Part shown: in pieces, positions 1 through 9,824 of the stretch
Layout: the number at the start of each line of letters is the position of its first letter
Numbering within the stretch: position 1 is the stretch's first letter
Assembly: GCF_013032505.1 (NCBI RefSeq)
Contig: NZ_WQCG01000001.1
Location: 1,420,761-1,484,760, forward strand
Source: Ruegeria atlantica
Lineage (GTDB): Bacteria > Pseudomonadota > Alphaproteobacteria > Rhodobacterales > Rhodobacteraceae
DNA length: 64,000 nucleotides
Direction of reading: 5' to 3'
Program-made: the position numbers and the translations under genes
The notes under the pieces: model-generated
What the model saw: the letters and a program-made list of their open reading frames with translations, nothing else
Told to the model about the DNA's origin: nothing
Database searches by the model: none

Positions 1-718
1 TTTCATCCCAAACCAAGGGCGAGTTGCCGTTGCAGTTGCCGGTGGTTACCGGATGGTCCTCTAAGAACGCCTCGCCGAACAGGATTGCACACATATCCAT
101 CACATCCTCGGCGTTCTTAGGCGAGGTGGTCATGCCCATGAACGTCTTGTCCGAATGCTTCATCGAGGAATAGGTGATGCGCAGGTGCCGTTGACTGATC
201 GGGTGATCATACGGTTCTACGATGTGATGCGCCGAAGAATGCAGAGCAGGCATCATATGGCTGAGCTTGTGAAACATTGCCAGATCGTCCAGCGTCGGGT
301 TGCGGCGCACGTCGTCCAGATCGCGCAGGAACGGCGCACCGGTCATCGGCACAAAGATCGAGTGCCTGCCACCCAATCGAACATTCTTTTTAGAGTCACG
401 TGCGTGGTAGGTGAAATCACTTGGGATAGTGGCAATCAACTCGCGCACCAGGCCACGGTCCAGGTAGACCAGTTCGCCTTCTACTTTGGCACCGGCTTTC
501 TTCCAGTCCTCCAAAGCGATGGGATCGCGAAACTGAACACCGACATTTTCCAGAATGTCCATCGAGGCGGCATCGATGCGTTCGACCTGGCTGCCGTCCA
601 TCACTTCACACAATGGAATGCCACGGGTCAGGCCGGGCAACATATCAAAGTTCGGGGCGGTGCGTAGGGCGCGACGGGCAGAGCGTCCGCCAGAGCGTGT
701 CGCAGTACGAATATTCAC
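1..718 (-). CDS. Trimethylamine methyltransferase family protein (MttB-like), 3' part cut off
   Basis: The visible 239 N-terminal residues match the MttB superfamily, corrinoid-dependent methyltransferases that demethylate trimethylamine, glycine betaine or related quaternary amines. Recognisable stretches include IDAASMDILENVGVQFRDP near the start, LGGRHSIFVPMTGAPFLRDL, and the STGNCNGNSPL-like segment (here TTGNCNGNSPLVWDE) at the window edge. The start is GTG at 718, preceded by GGAGG with an 8-base gap. The family is about 500 residues, so roughly half is missing, including the position where true MttB carries pyrrolysine. Most Roseobacter homologues are non-pyrrolysine, MtgB-type, and the BCCT carrier next door suggests a betaine-like substrate; both points are inference. 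Confidence 0.8.
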   Translation of the reverse strand, partial: MNIRTATRSGGRSARRALRTAPNFDMLPGLTRGIPLCEVMDGSQVERIDAASMDILENVGVQFRDPIALEDWKKAGAKVEGELVYLDRGLVRELIATIPSDFTYHARDSKKNVRLGGRHSIFVPMTGAPFLRDLDDVRRNPTLDDLAMFHKLSHMMPALHSSAHHIVEPYDHPISQRHLRITYSSMKHSDKTFMGMTTSPKNAEDVMDMCAILFGEAFLEDHPVTTGNCNGNSPLVWDE

Positions 719-826
719 GGTGCAATCCTCCAATCTTGATAACCAGACTGACGGATTCGGCGGCTTTGCACCTCACTGATTGCGATATCTGTTTGCAGGA
801 AGCGACACAGGCAACCGAACGAAAAA

Positions 827-848
827 CGCCGCCCCGGTCGGGGCGGCG
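827..848 (-). terminator. Rho-independent terminator of the BCCT gene
   Basis: A 9-bp GC-only stem (827-835 with 840-848) closes a GGTC loop. Read on the minus strand it is followed by GTTTTTC, giving a classic intrinsic terminator 26 bases past the BCCT stop. It separates the carrier from the MttB-like gene, which has its own ribosome-binding site. Confidence 0.8.
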
Positions 849-873
849 TCTGTTTTGGCACTATGAGCAATAC

Positions 874-2700
874 TTATTCAGCGGCCTGTGTGCTTGTATC
901 AGAGTGCTGGTCACGCCGACCGTCGCGGTAGAGCGCCTTGGCCAACGACACCATCATCAGCCCCATAACCATGGTAAATGGTAACGCGCCAATGATCATA
1001 GCGTTGCGCAACGCGTCCATCGGATTGTTTTCGCCTGCTGCCAGGATCAAAGCACCGATCACGGCTGTAAGAATAACACCCCAGATGATGCGATGCTTGA
1101 TGCCGGTTTCCTGGCTGCCACCCGACATGATGGTGTTCATCACTAGAATGCCCGAGTCCGCGGAGGTCACCAGGAAGGTCATGATCAGGATCACGCACAT
1201 GACGTTCAACATGGACAACAGCCCACCGTCGATCATGTAGGACAGTGTCACGAACAGCTTATTGGTGTTCGACGCACCGATGATCGCGCCTTCAGCAGCA
1301 CCGGCCAATTCCAGATCAATCGCAGTACCGCCCAGAATGGTCATCCACGCAAAACATACCAGCGCTGGCGCGAACACACAGCCCAGAATGAATTCGCGTA
1401 CAGAACGACCCTTGGAGATACGCGCAAGGAACAATCCCACAAACGGCGAGAATGCAATCCACCAGGCCCAATAGAAGGTGGTCCAGCCCGACTGCCAGCC
1501 AAACTGACGGCCTTGCTCACCCGCAGCGTAAACTGCAGCCAGAGTGTCATCGCTCAGCTCTGCAGCGGCACCTTCGAGACCGCTCTTAAAGCCATCAAAG
1601 CTGCCCCATGCGTTCGTTGCGCCACCCACCAGGTCAGCCGCATGCGCCTGTGCTTCCGCAGGCAGAGCCGCAGTAAAGGCTTCAACCGACAACGGACCAT
1701 ATGCACCAAAGCTCATCGAAAGGAAGTGCAGCAGGTAGTCAACCAGGGCCGTGCCATAGGTCGTCATGGCAAAGACAAACGAGCCGAATACGACAAAGGT
1801 GCCCAGCAGGATGATCGACAGAACAAGGTTCAGGTTCGACAGGTATTTAACACCGCGACCAACACCCGACACCGCCGAAATGATCGACAGTCCCATGATG
1901 ACAACCAGACCTGCGATCAGGCCAACTTTGCTCGGGGTCGGCACTTCACCACCAAAATCCATGATCCATCCCATCCCGGTGATGGCATACAAACCGTCGA
2001 TGAACTGGCTGACACCAAACCCGATGGTAACGGACACGCCGAGAATTGTTGCAACAACGCCCAGAACGTCAACGACATGGCCAAGAAAACCGTTCATCAG
2101 GCGACCAAACAGTGGGGTAAGTGCCGCGCGAATGGTCAAAGGCATGTCACGGGTATAGGCGTAATAGGCCAGCGACAGACCGGTCACCACGTAAATCGCC
2201 CAGGCGTGGAAGCCATAGTGCAGGAAAGTGTACCGATAAGCCGACTGAACGGACTCTGGGTCGTTACCTGCAACAGCGCCACCTACAACCTCGGGGTTTG
2301 ACCCCCACAGTCCCAGCGGTTCAGCAGTCGCAAAAACCATCAGGCCGACACCCAGACCAGCGCCGAACATCATCGAGAACCAAGAGAAATTTGAGAATTC
2401 AGGCTTTTCGCCCGCTGTTCCCATGATCCGCTTTCCGGTTGCCGGGAGGGCTGCCACCACGACGAGGAAGAAGACAAACAAGCCAACAATGACAATGTAG
2501 AAGCTGTTGAAGATTTCCAGGATCTTGCCATTCCAGCTGCCGAGTGTGCTATTGGCATTGGCCGGGAAAATAAGCGCCCACAGTACAAGGGCAACCATTA
2601 TGCCCTTACTGATCAGCGCGATTGGCACGCTGTAGTTTTCATAGAAACCGGCATCCGCCGTTTCTATCTCTAGATCCGTAAAGGGTTCGGGTATCGACAT
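874..2700 (-). CDS. BCCT family betaine/choline/carnitine transporter
   Basis: A 608-residue polytopic inner-membrane protein of the betaine-choline-carnitine transporter family, which imports quaternary amines, usually with Na+. It has the GxGxG segment of TM3 (GAGLGVGLMVFATAEP, residues 113-128) and the family signature GWTTFYWAWWIAFSPFVGLF starting at residue 405, followed by LARISKGR. A hydrophilic Ala-rich insert lies at about residues 336-398 in the region before the signature, making it longer than the usual ~500-550. ATG at 2700 is preceded by GGAGGAG with a good gap. The MttB-like gene lies downstream and a LysR gene is divergent upstream, so uptake of a betaine-type compound for catabolism is likely. 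The exact substrate cannot be read from sequence. Confidence 0.93.
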   Translation of the reverse strand: MSIPEPFTDLEIETADAGFYENYSVPIALISKGIMVALVLWALIFPANANSTLGSWNGKILEIFNSFYIVIVGLFVFFLVVVAALPATGKRIMGTAGEKPEFSNFSWFSMMFGAGLGVGLMVFATAEPLGLWGSNPEVVGGAVAGNDPESVQSAYRYTFLHYGFHAWAIYVVTGLSLAYYAYTRDMPLTIRAALTPLFGRLMNGFLGHVVDVLGVVATILGVSVTIGFGVSQFIDGLYAITGMGWIMDFGGEVPTPSKVGLIAGLVVIMGLSIISAVSGVGRGVKYLSNLNLVLSIILLGTFVVFGSFVFAMTTYGTALVDYLLHFLSMSFGAYGPLSVEAFTAALPAEAQAHAADLVGGATNAWGSFDGFKSGLEGAAAELSDDTLAAVYAAGEQGRQFGWQSGWTTFYWAWWIAFSPFVGLFLARISKGRSVREFILGCVFAPALVCFAWMTILGGTAIDLELAGAAEGAIIGASNTNKLFVTLSYMIDGGLLSMLNVMCVILIMTFLVTSADSGILVMNTIMSGGSQETGIKHRIIWGVILTAVIGALILAAGENNPMDALRNAMIIGALPFTMVMGLMMVSLAKALYRDGRRDQHSDTSTQAAE

Positions 2701-3257
2701 GTTGCTCCTCCGTGATGTCGTATTAATTTCGAAACTGTCTGTGCATTTCCCGCCATTTACCCAATCGCTTCTTACGTGGGAGATGGTGCTGCAGCAGACG
2801 TATCGGTTCTTTCTTGTTTCGTTCCTGTTTATCAGAAATGCTTCTCAGCGGCATGGTTCCGCGCCTGCTGGGTTGCATTGAATTCAACACACATTCCAAT
2901 CTGGCGATATGCAGCCGTACCAACCGGGAGTGAGTTCCACGCCTCCTTCACTTTCCCTTTCGGCTTTCCCCGGTGGTCAGTTTGGGACGTCGTTAGGTCG
3001 CAGGCCCGTCACATGACGTCGGGATTTCGCTATTGAAAAGCCTGCAAAACACGACATTTGTTGGTAGAACTGACTATAGTGGCGCTCCGATCTAAATTCG
3101 GCCAGAACCGACGCATTGGCGAAAAATGCGACATTCGCCGTTAACATGAGCCAAAAGAACATCAAATCTTTAAAAGCGCTATAGCTTTCACCTTCAAAAA
3201 AACTAAAACTGAGTTGACAAAAACTAAACTAAACCGAATAGCGATTCACCAGCCACT
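2701..3257. other. 557-base divergent intergenic region, no gene
   Basis: I see no supported coding region here. It must carry the divergent promoters of the BCCT carrier and the LysR gene. On the plus strand a TTGACA hexamer at 3214-3219 lies in an A-rich stretch with several AACTAAA-type repeats (about 3195-3235), 38 bases before the LysR start; it could be a -35 element with a weak -10 (AATAGC, 3237-3242), or the repeats could be regulator contacts. Confidence 0.4.
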
Positions 3258-4163
3258 ATGTCCCGACGCCATTACAACCTGCCGCCGCTGACAACATTGT
3301 CAGCCTTTGAGGCCGCCGCCCGTCACCTGAGCTTCAAGAACGCCGCCGTGGAATTGTCTGTCACGCCCGGTGCGGTCAGTCACCAGATCAAGGCGCTTGA
3401 AGGCGATCTGGACACGCCTCTCTTTCAACGCAAGCATCGCGGCGTTGACCTGACCGAAGACGGCAAAGCCCTGTACGAGGCGCTGTCCACGTCCTTTGGG
3501 CGCATCTCGAAAACGCTGAGCATGATCCGCGACCGATCCACGGCCGGAAAGGTGACCGTAGGATCGACAACAGCGGTTGCCGCGTTGTGGTTGTCTCCGG
3601 CCGTTATTCGGTTCTGGCGTGACATGCCCGAGGTCAATGTGGATCAGCTGTCGCAGGACCGACCCTTTCGCGATCGCCCAGACGTCGACTTTTTCATCCG
3701 CTACGGGCGGGACAGCGATCCGAACCTGTCACATACGCCGCTGTTTCGCGACCAGCTTGTCCCTGTTGGCAGCCCCGAGATGGCAGAGAGGCTGGCAGAT
3801 GCCGGTCTCGAGGATCTGACGTCTGAACGGCTGATCCACCTGGATTCAGAAGACCGCACCTGGACCACGTGGCCCGAATGGTTCCAGCAGTTGGGATATA
3901 ACGGCACCGTACCCGTTGAATCCCGCGTCAACAGCTACTCGGTCGCGCTGCAGCTGGCGCGGAAGGGTGCCGGGCTGGCGCTAGGTTGGCAGCGGTTGAT
4001 TCAACCTATGCTGCAATCAGGTAAACTGGTTCCTATTGGCACGCATCAAGTGCCCGCGCCGAACCAGTTTTACCTGGTCGGACGCCGCGACGAAGAGCTC
4101 TCAGAGAGCGCCCGCGCCCTGAAAAACTGGATCGTTCAAGAGGTTCAGGAAGGCTCGGTTTAG
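3258..4163 (+). CDS. LysR-type regulator, GcvA-like
   Basis: A 301-residue regulator. The N-terminal winged helix-turn-helix (residues 5-65) has the GcvA-type pattern: PPLTTLSAFEAAARHLSF, then TPGAVSHQIKALE and LFQRKHRGVDLTEDG. The rest is a type 2 periplasmic-binding-like effector domain. No strong Shine-Dalgarno precedes ATG 3258, but this start matches the family. It stands between the divergent BCCT gene and the downstream Rieske/flavoprotein genes, so it is a plausible regulator of betaine catabolism or glycine/C1 flux. That role is inferred from context. Confidence 0.88.
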   Translation: MSRRHYNLPPLTTLSAFEAAARHLSFKNAAVELSVTPGAVSHQIKALEGDLDTPLFQRKHRGVDLTEDGKALYEALSTSFGRISKTLSMIRDRSTAGKVTVGSTTAVAALWLSPAVIRFWRDMPEVNVDQLSQDRPFRDRPDVDFFIRYGRDSDPNLSHTPLFRDQLVPVGSPEMAERLADAGLEDLTSERLIHLDSEDRTWTTWPEWFQQLGYNGTVPVESRVNSYSVALQLARKGAGLALGWQRLIQPMLQSGKLVPIGTHQVPAPNQFYLVGRRDEELSESARALKNWIVQEVQEGSV

Positions 4164-4262
4164 GTGAAATCACCCTCTGATGAGCTTTTCTGATATTGAG
4201 GCAGGCAGGTTCGATCCGCCAATAGGGATAAAAAGCATCCAGCAAAACCTCAGGAGAGCCCG

Positions 4263-5417
4263 ATGAACAAGCATAGCGCGCTGTCTTCCGTTCTGGCCGA
4301 TGTAAATGTCGCAAATGGCCTGCCGAACGAACACTATGTCGACCCGGCCGTTTTCAACGAAGAAAAACGATCTGTGCTGTATGCCAACTGGTCCGGCATC
4401 GGGTTCGGCAAGGACGTACCAGAAGAAGGTGATGCAAAGCCGGTCGATTTTCTAGGCATGCCGCTGTTGGTTGTTCGGGACAAGGATGGCGAGGTTGGCG
4501 TTTTCCAGAACACCTGCCGCCACCGTGGGATGATCCTGGTGGACACGCCGCGCAAAATCGGCGGCGCAATCCGCTGCCCCTATCACAGCTGGTGCTACAG
4601 CCTGAAAGGCGAGCTGCGTGCAACTCCACACGTGGGTGGCCCAGGCCAGAACAAGCACGAGGACGTCAAGCGCGAAGACCTGGGCCTCGTTCGCGTACGC
4701 TCCTATGTCTGGCGGGATGTGATCTTTGTGAATGTCGATGGCAATGCGCCTGAGTTCGAAGAGGTTCACGGCCCTCTGCTGGAACGTTGGAAGGAATTTG
4801 AGAAACCCGTCTTCCACGGCGGTGAAACGTCCTCATTCAAGCTTGACGTCAAGACCAACTGGAAGCTGGCGGTCGAGAACTATTGCGAAAGCTATCACCT
4901 GCCATGGGTGCATCCCGGTCTGAACAGTTATTCGCGGCTGGAGGATCACTACAATATCGAAGAGCGCGGTCAGTATTCGGGCCAAGGGACCCTGGTTTAC
5001 CGCCAACTGACAGATCAAGACGGCGCAACCTTCCCGGATTTTGACGGGCTGAGCGACAAGTGGAACGAAGGCGCTGAGTATATTGCGGTTTATCCAAACG
5101 TTCTGCTGGGCGTGCAGCGCGATCACGCATTTGCCATTGTGCTGGAGCCAGTCGATCAGGAAAACACCGTCGAACATATCGAGCTGTACTACGCCAAAAG
5201 CGTTGATGACACTCCGCAGCATGATGGACTGCGTGCTTCGAATGCGCAGCTGTGGAAGACTGTATTCGAAGAGGATGTCTTTGTCGTCGAAGGCATGCAG
5301 AAAGGCCGACATGGTATGTTGTTTGACGGCGGTCGGTTTTCGCCCGCTATGGACGGGCCGACGCATAACTTCCACCATTGGGTCGCGACGCAAGTCGAAA
5401 ACGGCCGCGCAGGCTAA
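4263..5417 (+). CDS. Rieske 2Fe-2S aromatic-ring-hydroxylase-type oxygenase, glycine betaine monooxygenase-like
   Basis: A 384-residue oxygenase alpha subunit. The Rieske cluster ligands are C85-x-H87 (NTCRHRG) and C105-x2-H108 (RCPYHSW). The mononuclear iron site is NYCESYHLPWVHPG, with H212 and H217 as the His ligands. This matches the GbcA/choline-monooxygenase-like branch, which demethylates quaternary amines such as glycine betaine to dimethylglycine and formaldehyde. CAGGAG lies 7 bases before ATG 4263. A DMGDH-type enzyme follows two genes later, supporting betaine to dimethylglycine to sarcosine. The reductase partner (GbcB type) is not in the window. Stachydrine or carnitine demethylation are alternatives. 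Confidence 0.87.
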   Translation: MNKHSALSSVLADVNVANGLPNEHYVDPAVFNEEKRSVLYANWSGIGFGKDVPEEGDAKPVDFLGMPLLVVRDKDGEVGVFQNTCRHRGMILVDTPRKIGGAIRCPYHSWCYSLKGELRATPHVGGPGQNKHEDVKREDLGLVRVRSYVWRDVIFVNVDGNAPEFEEVHGPLLERWKEFEKPVFHGGETSSFKLDVKTNWKLAVENYCESYHLPWVHPGLNSYSRLEDHYNIEERGQYSGQGTLVYRQLTDQDGATFPDFDGLSDKWNEGAEYIAVYPNVLLGVQRDHAFAIVLEPVDQENTVEHIELYYAKSVDDTPQHDGLRASNAQLWKTVFEEDVFVVEGMQKGRHGMLFDGGRFSPAMDGPTHNFHHWVATQVENGRAG

Positions 5418-5476
5418 CCTTATTGGATCGGCCAGCCAGTCAAAGGTTGGCCGGTCGACGACAAATAGGGACACCT

Positions 5477-5716
5477 ATGGACAAACAGGAACTGGATCGA
5501 CTTCTACTGGACGCGCATGATCGCAAAGATCCTGCCGACCTGATCCGGTACTACACCCTGGCCGCGGATGAGCGCGAAACGGCGCGGGACATCGACGCGG
5601 CCTGCTTTTACCTGACACATGCCTTCATTTTCGCGCTGGAATCCGGCGCGCCAGAAGCTGATGCGCTGAACCAGCGGCTGGTCGCCTATGGCCGGGCGCA
5701 CAAGCTGAATTTCTGA
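5477..5716 (+). CDS. Small conserved-looking hypothetical protein (79 aa)
   Basis: An acidic, mostly helical 79-residue protein without signal peptide or membrane segment. It reads DKQELDRLLLDAHDRKDPA at the start and ends in AYGRAHKLNF. The helix-turn-helix spacing with many Ala residues resembles a short TPR/Sel1-like solenoid, but I do not recognise the family. I chose ATG 5477, weakly supported by TAGGGA upstream; an in-frame extension to 5378 would overlap the Rieske gene and has no ribosome-binding site. It sits between the oxygenase and the DMGDH-type gene, so it may belong to that pathway. Confidence 0.65.
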   Translation: MDKQELDRLLLDAHDRKDPADLIRYYTLAADERETARDIDAACFYLTHAFIFALESGAPEADALNQRLVAYGRAHKLNF

Positions 5717-5826
5717 GTTTAGCCTTAGATTAAACTCACTCAACCCAACTTGAAATTTATGTCCGTTGCCGGCGCTATTGCGATGATGACACATGGCGGC
5801 GGGACCAACTTTGATACGGCAGGCTC

Positions 5827-8247
5827 ATGAAAACGAATGCACAGGCGGTGGTGATTGGCGGCGGGGTGATCGGGTGTTCGATCCTCTATCATTTGACCAA
5901 ACTGGGATGGTCGGATGTGGTTCTGCTGGAACGGGATGAACTGACATCCGGGTCCACTTGGCACGCCGCGGCGAACATCCACGGGCTGCACGACAGCACC
6001 AATATCAGCCGCATTCAGCACTACACGATGAACCTGTACAAAGAGCTTGAAGCCGAAACCGGCCAAAGCTGTGGCGTGTTCCAGCCCGGTTCGCTGTATC
6101 TGGCGCAGACCGAAGAACGCGAACATCAACTGAAGTTGCAGGCCGCTAAGGCCAAGCTTTACGGCATGAACTTTTATGAGATCAGCATCGAAGAGGCCCA
6201 GCGACTAAACCCACTGGTCAACTACGATGGCATCCGCTGCGTGATGTACGAACCTGACGGCGGCAATGTGGACCCTTCGGGCGTCACAAATGCCTATGCG
6301 GTGGGCGCCCGGCAGCGTGGGGCCGAGACTCATCGCTTCACTCCGGTCACCGCGACCGACCAGCAAGAAGATGGCACCTGGATTGTGCGGACTCCCAAAG
6401 GCGATATCCGTACCCCTTGGGTCGTCAATGCCGCCGGTCTGTGGGGTCGCGAAGTCGCTAAATTGGCTGGCATCGAGCTTCCCCTGCAACCGACCGAGCA
6501 TCAGTATTTCGTGACCGAAACCATGGCGGACGTGGCCGCGCACGGCACGCGCTTGCCTTCGGTCAGTGATCGCGACGGCGAATACTACCTGCGGCAGGAA
6601 GGTCAGGGCCTGCTGGTTGGCGCCTATGAAAAAGACATGAAATTCTGGGCCGAGGACGGTACGCCACTCGACTTCGCGCATGATCTCTTCCCCGACGATC
6701 TGGAACGGATCGAAGAGAATATGATGAACGCCATCGAACGTCTGCCCGCCGTGGGTGAAGCCGGTATCAAGCGGGTTATCAACGGGCCGATGATCTGGTC
6801 GCCCGACAGCAACGTGTTGATGGGCCCAGTGCCCGAGGCCGACGGCTATTTCTGTTGCAACGGTATCATCCCCGGCTTCTCACAATCCGGCGGGATGGGC
6901 CTGATGGCGGCGCAATGGATCATCGAGGGTGAAACGCAGTACGATATGTTCGCCTGGGATATGGCTCGGTTCGATGACTGGGCGACGAAAGAGTTCACAA
7001 TGGCCCGCGTTCAGGACCAGTACGCCCACCGGTTCGCAATTCACTTCCCCAACGAAGAGCGCAGCGCAGGTCGTCCGGCGCGGACGCGCCCTGTATACGA
7101 CACGCAGGCCCAAATGGGAGCCGTCTTCGGCCTGAATGCTGGTTGGGAACATCCGCTATGGTTCGCAGACACTCCGGGCGCCAAAGACACCAATGGTTTT
7201 ACGCGTCAGAACTGGTGGGGACCGGTTGGCGAGGAATGCCGTATGCTGCGTGACCGCGCAGGGATCATCGACATCTCGAACTTTGCCAATTATGTCTGCA
7301 AAGGCCCCGGGGCCGAGGGTTGGCTCAACGCAGTTTTCGCCAACACTATGCCCAAGGCTGTAGGTCGGTCCTGCCTGACGCCGCTGATCTCGAAACGCGG
7401 AGGAATCGCTGGGGACTTCACCGTTACCCGCGTGGCCGAGGACGAATTCTGGATCATCGGTTCCGGCATGGCGGAACGCTATCACAAACGGTTCTTCAAG
7501 CAGGTTCCTCTGCCCAAGGGCACCACTTTCGAAAGCAAGACCCATGCTGTGTGCGGGTTCAACGTCGCGGGCCCAAAATCGCGCGAGATTTTACAACGAC
7601 TCACTAATACCTCACTCGCCACCGAGGATTTTCCGTTCATGCGGTCGGCGAAAATCGAACTGGCCGGGATCAAGGTGCTGGCCCTGCGGGTCTCGTTCAC
7701 GGGTGATCTGGGGTGGGAGGTGCACTGCGCCACCGAAGATCAGGCCAACCTGTACGACGCGCTGCTTCAAGCCGGTCAGGAATTTGGCGCGGGTCCAGTT
7801 GGCAGTCGGGCATTGATGTCTTTGCGCGTCGAAAAGGGGTATGGGTCGTGGAGCCGCGAATACAGCCCCGAATACTGGCCGCATGAGGTAGGTCTGGATC
7901 GGTTGTGCAAGTTCAGCAAAGACTTTCTGAACAAGAACGCAGCCGAGACTGTTTTGACCAACCCTGCCCGCGAACAGCTTGTCCTTTTGCAACTGGATGA
8001 GGCAGACACCAGCGCGTCGAACGCCGACGCGACTGGCGGTGAGCCAATCTTCAAAAATGGTCAGGGTATCGGCCGCGTGACCTCTGGCGCTTATGGTTAT
8101 TCCGTCAGCATGTCTCTGGCGCTTGGCTTTGTGACCGGTGCCAAAGCAGGGGATGAGGTCGAGGTGATGGTATTGGGACATCCGCACAAGGCGACCATTC
8201 TTTCCGAGCCGCCTTTTGATCCAAATGGTGAAATCCTGCGCGGCTGA
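5827..8247 (+). CDS. Dimethylglycine/sarcosine dehydrogenase-like flavoprotein with GcvT domains
   Basis: An 806-residue two-part enzyme. The N-terminal DAO-type FAD domain has the dinucleotide motif GGGVIG (11-16) and STWHAA, where H46 is the candidate for covalent FAD attachment as in DMGDH. A central FAO_M segment follows, then GcvT aminomethyltransferase N and C domains (about residues 430-800; SFTGDLGWEVHC, LRVEKGYGSW). The family oxidatively demethylates dimethylglycine or sarcosine and passes the one-carbon unit to tetrahydrofolate. With the Rieske oxygenase upstream this completes two demethylation steps from glycine betaine. No strong Shine-Dalgarno is seen. Other N-methyl amino acid substrates are possible. 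Confidence 0.88.
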   Translation: MKTNAQAVVIGGGVIGCSILYHLTKLGWSDVVLLERDELTSGSTWHAAANIHGLHDSTNISRIQHYTMNLYKELEAETGQSCGVFQPGSLYLAQTEEREHQLKLQAAKAKLYGMNFYEISIEEAQRLNPLVNYDGIRCVMYEPDGGNVDPSGVTNAYAVGARQRGAETHRFTPVTATDQQEDGTWIVRTPKGDIRTPWVVNAAGLWGREVAKLAGIELPLQPTEHQYFVTETMADVAAHGTRLPSVSDRDGEYYLRQEGQGLLVGAYEKDMKFWAEDGTPLDFAHDLFPDDLERIEENMMNAIERLPAVGEAGIKRVINGPMIWSPDSNVLMGPVPEADGYFCCNGIIPGFSQSGGMGLMAAQWIIEGETQYDMFAWDMARFDDWATKEFTMARVQDQYAHRFAIHFPNEERSAGRPARTRPVYDTQAQMGAVFGLNAGWEHPLWFADTPGAKDTNGFTRQNWWGPVGEECRMLRDRAGIIDISNFANYVCKGPGAEGWLNAVFANTMPKAVGRSCLTPLISKRGGIAGDFTVTRVAEDEFWIIGSGMAERYHKRFFKQVPLPKGTTFESKTHAVCGFNVAGPKSREILQRLTNTSLATEDFPFMRSAKIELAGIKVLALRVSFTGDLGWEVHCATEDQANLYDALLQAGQEFGAGPVGSRALMSLRVEKGYGSWSREYSPEYWPHEVGLDRLCKFSKDFLNKNAAETVLTNPAREQLVLLQLDEADTSASNADATGGEPIFKNGQGIGRVTSGAYGYSVSMSLALGFVTGAKAGDEVEVMVLGHPHKATILSEPPFDPNGEILRG

Positions 8248-8350
8248 ATAAACCGAGAACGGCGCCTGACCCTACGGGAGGCTGTTCTCACGCATTCCAG
8301 CGCCTATAGTCTGACCCAACCATATCGGTCGTTTTGGGAGGGACGGGCGC

Positions 8351-9820
8351 ATGGAATGTCAAACCGATATGCTGATCGTCGGCGCCGGGTTTTCCGGCCT
8401 GACGATGGCGATTGAGGCCCGCAAACGCGGCATCAAGAATATTGCGATCCTTGAAAAAGCGAATGAGATTGGCGGGACATGGCGTGAGAACACCTATCCC
8501 GGTGTCGCTTGTGATATCCCATCGCACCTCTATTCCATGGCAACGCATCTGAACCCAGACTGGAGCCGAGCCTACGCGGGCGGCGCTGAAATTCAGGCCT
8601 ATCTGAAAAAGGTCTGCCTTGATGAGCGGATTTACGAGCTATGCCATTTCGGTCAGCAGCTGAAATCTGCCCGCTGGGATGGCATGCGCTGGCAGGTGGA
8701 AACCGAAAGTGGGCAGCGCTGGTCGGCGCGGTTTCTGGTCTCGGCCATAGGGGCACTGCATCTGCCCAGCATCCCCGATTTACCCGGTGCGGACAGTTTT
8801 CCCGGGCCTTGCTTTCACTCTGCCGAGTGGGATAACGACACGCCGCTGGAGGAAAAACGCGTCGCAGTTGTCGGAACCGGCGCATCCGCTGTCCAGTTTG
8901 TTCCAGAAATTGCGAAAACTGCTGCACACGTCACAATCTTTCAACGCAGCGCCCCCTATGTCCTGCCCCGCCCGGATGGCCCGATCGCGCCCTGGTTACG
9001 CCGCCTTTACCGCAGCATCCCGGTGTTACCTTGGGCACGCCGGAAACTGATTTACATGGTCTTCGAGTATCGCCACCGCGTGTTCCGCGGCGAAAAACGG
9101 ATGGTAAATTTTGCCATGAAGATGTGGCGCAAATCGTTGGAAAGCGCGATCGCAGACCCGGGTCTGCGCAAACAGCTGACGCCGGACTATAGTATCGGTT
9201 GCAAACGCATCCTCAGCTCAAACGATTGGTACCCGGCGCTGGCGCGTGAAAACGTGACGGTGCTCCCGCACGGTGTGGCATCAATTGAGGGCGATCAGAT
9301 CATTTCATCTGACGGAAGCCGTACACAGGCCGACGTCCTGATCTGGGGCACCGGGTTTCATGTCACAGATGTCGTCGAGCGCCTCGACATAACTGGATCC
9401 GATGGACTGACATTGCGCCAGGCATGGTCGGACGGAATGAAAGCTCATCTGGGTACTGCCATCGCAGGTTTCCCCAATTTCTTCATCTTGCTTGGGCCAC
9501 ACACCGGCCTCGGTCACAACTCGGTTGTGCTGATGATCGAAGCACAGGTTCGCCACATCGGCCGAGTGCTGGACCAGATGAACCGCGACGGACTGCAGAT
9601 TATAACACCCCGCCCGGACTACCAGGAAGCCTTCGAACAGGAGATGCGCGAACGGCACAAAGGCAGCGTATGGCAGGTGGGTGGCTGCGCCTCATGGTAT
9701 CAGGACGCAAAGGGCCGGAACACGACGCTTTGGCCCGGGACCGTTTCAGAGTATGAAAAGCGCATGGCGCAATCCGGGCTGGAACAATACCACCCTGCCC
9801 CTTCCTCAGGCGGAGAGTGA
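8351..9820 (+). CDS. Flavin-containing monooxygenase, Baeyer-Villiger type
   Basis: A 489-residue class B flavoprotein monooxygenase. It has an FAD Rossmann motif GAGFSG (11-16) followed by IGGTW, the BVMO fingerprint F150-x-G-x3-H156-x3-W160-D161, and a second Rossmann motif (VVGTGASAVQ) for NADPH. The C-terminal GRNTTLWPG is typical of cyclohexanone/steroid-type BVMOs. It would insert oxygen next to a carbonyl, giving an ester or lactone. The next gene is an alpha/beta hydrolase four bases downstream, a common pairing in which the hydrolase opens the ester. The substrate is unknown. Confidence 0.87.
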   Translation: MECQTDMLIVGAGFSGLTMAIEARKRGIKNIAILEKANEIGGTWRENTYPGVACDIPSHLYSMATHLNPDWSRAYAGGAEIQAYLKKVCLDERIYELCHFGQQLKSARWDGMRWQVETESGQRWSARFLVSAIGALHLPSIPDLPGADSFPGPCFHSAEWDNDTPLEEKRVAVVGTGASAVQFVPEIAKTAAHVTIFQRSAPYVLPRPDGPIAPWLRRLYRSIPVLPWARRKLIYMVFEYRHRVFRGEKRMVNFAMKMWRKSLESAIADPGLRKQLTPDYSIGCKRILSSNDWYPALARENVTVLPHGVASIEGDQIISSDGSRTQADVLIWGTGFHVTDVVERLDITGSDGLTLRQAWSDGMKAHLGTAIAGFPNFFILLGPHTGLGHNSVVLMIEAQVRHIGRVLDQMNRDGLQIITPRPDYQEAFEQEMRERHKGSVWQVGGCASWYQDAKGRNTTLWPGTVSEYEKRMAQSGLEQYHPAPSSGGE

Positions 9821-9824
9821 TGAG

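Noticed and set aside
155..667. Plus-strand open frame opposite the MttB-like gene
   Set aside because: The minus strand encodes a recognisable MttB-family protein with a good ribosome-binding site; this frame is its antisense shadow.
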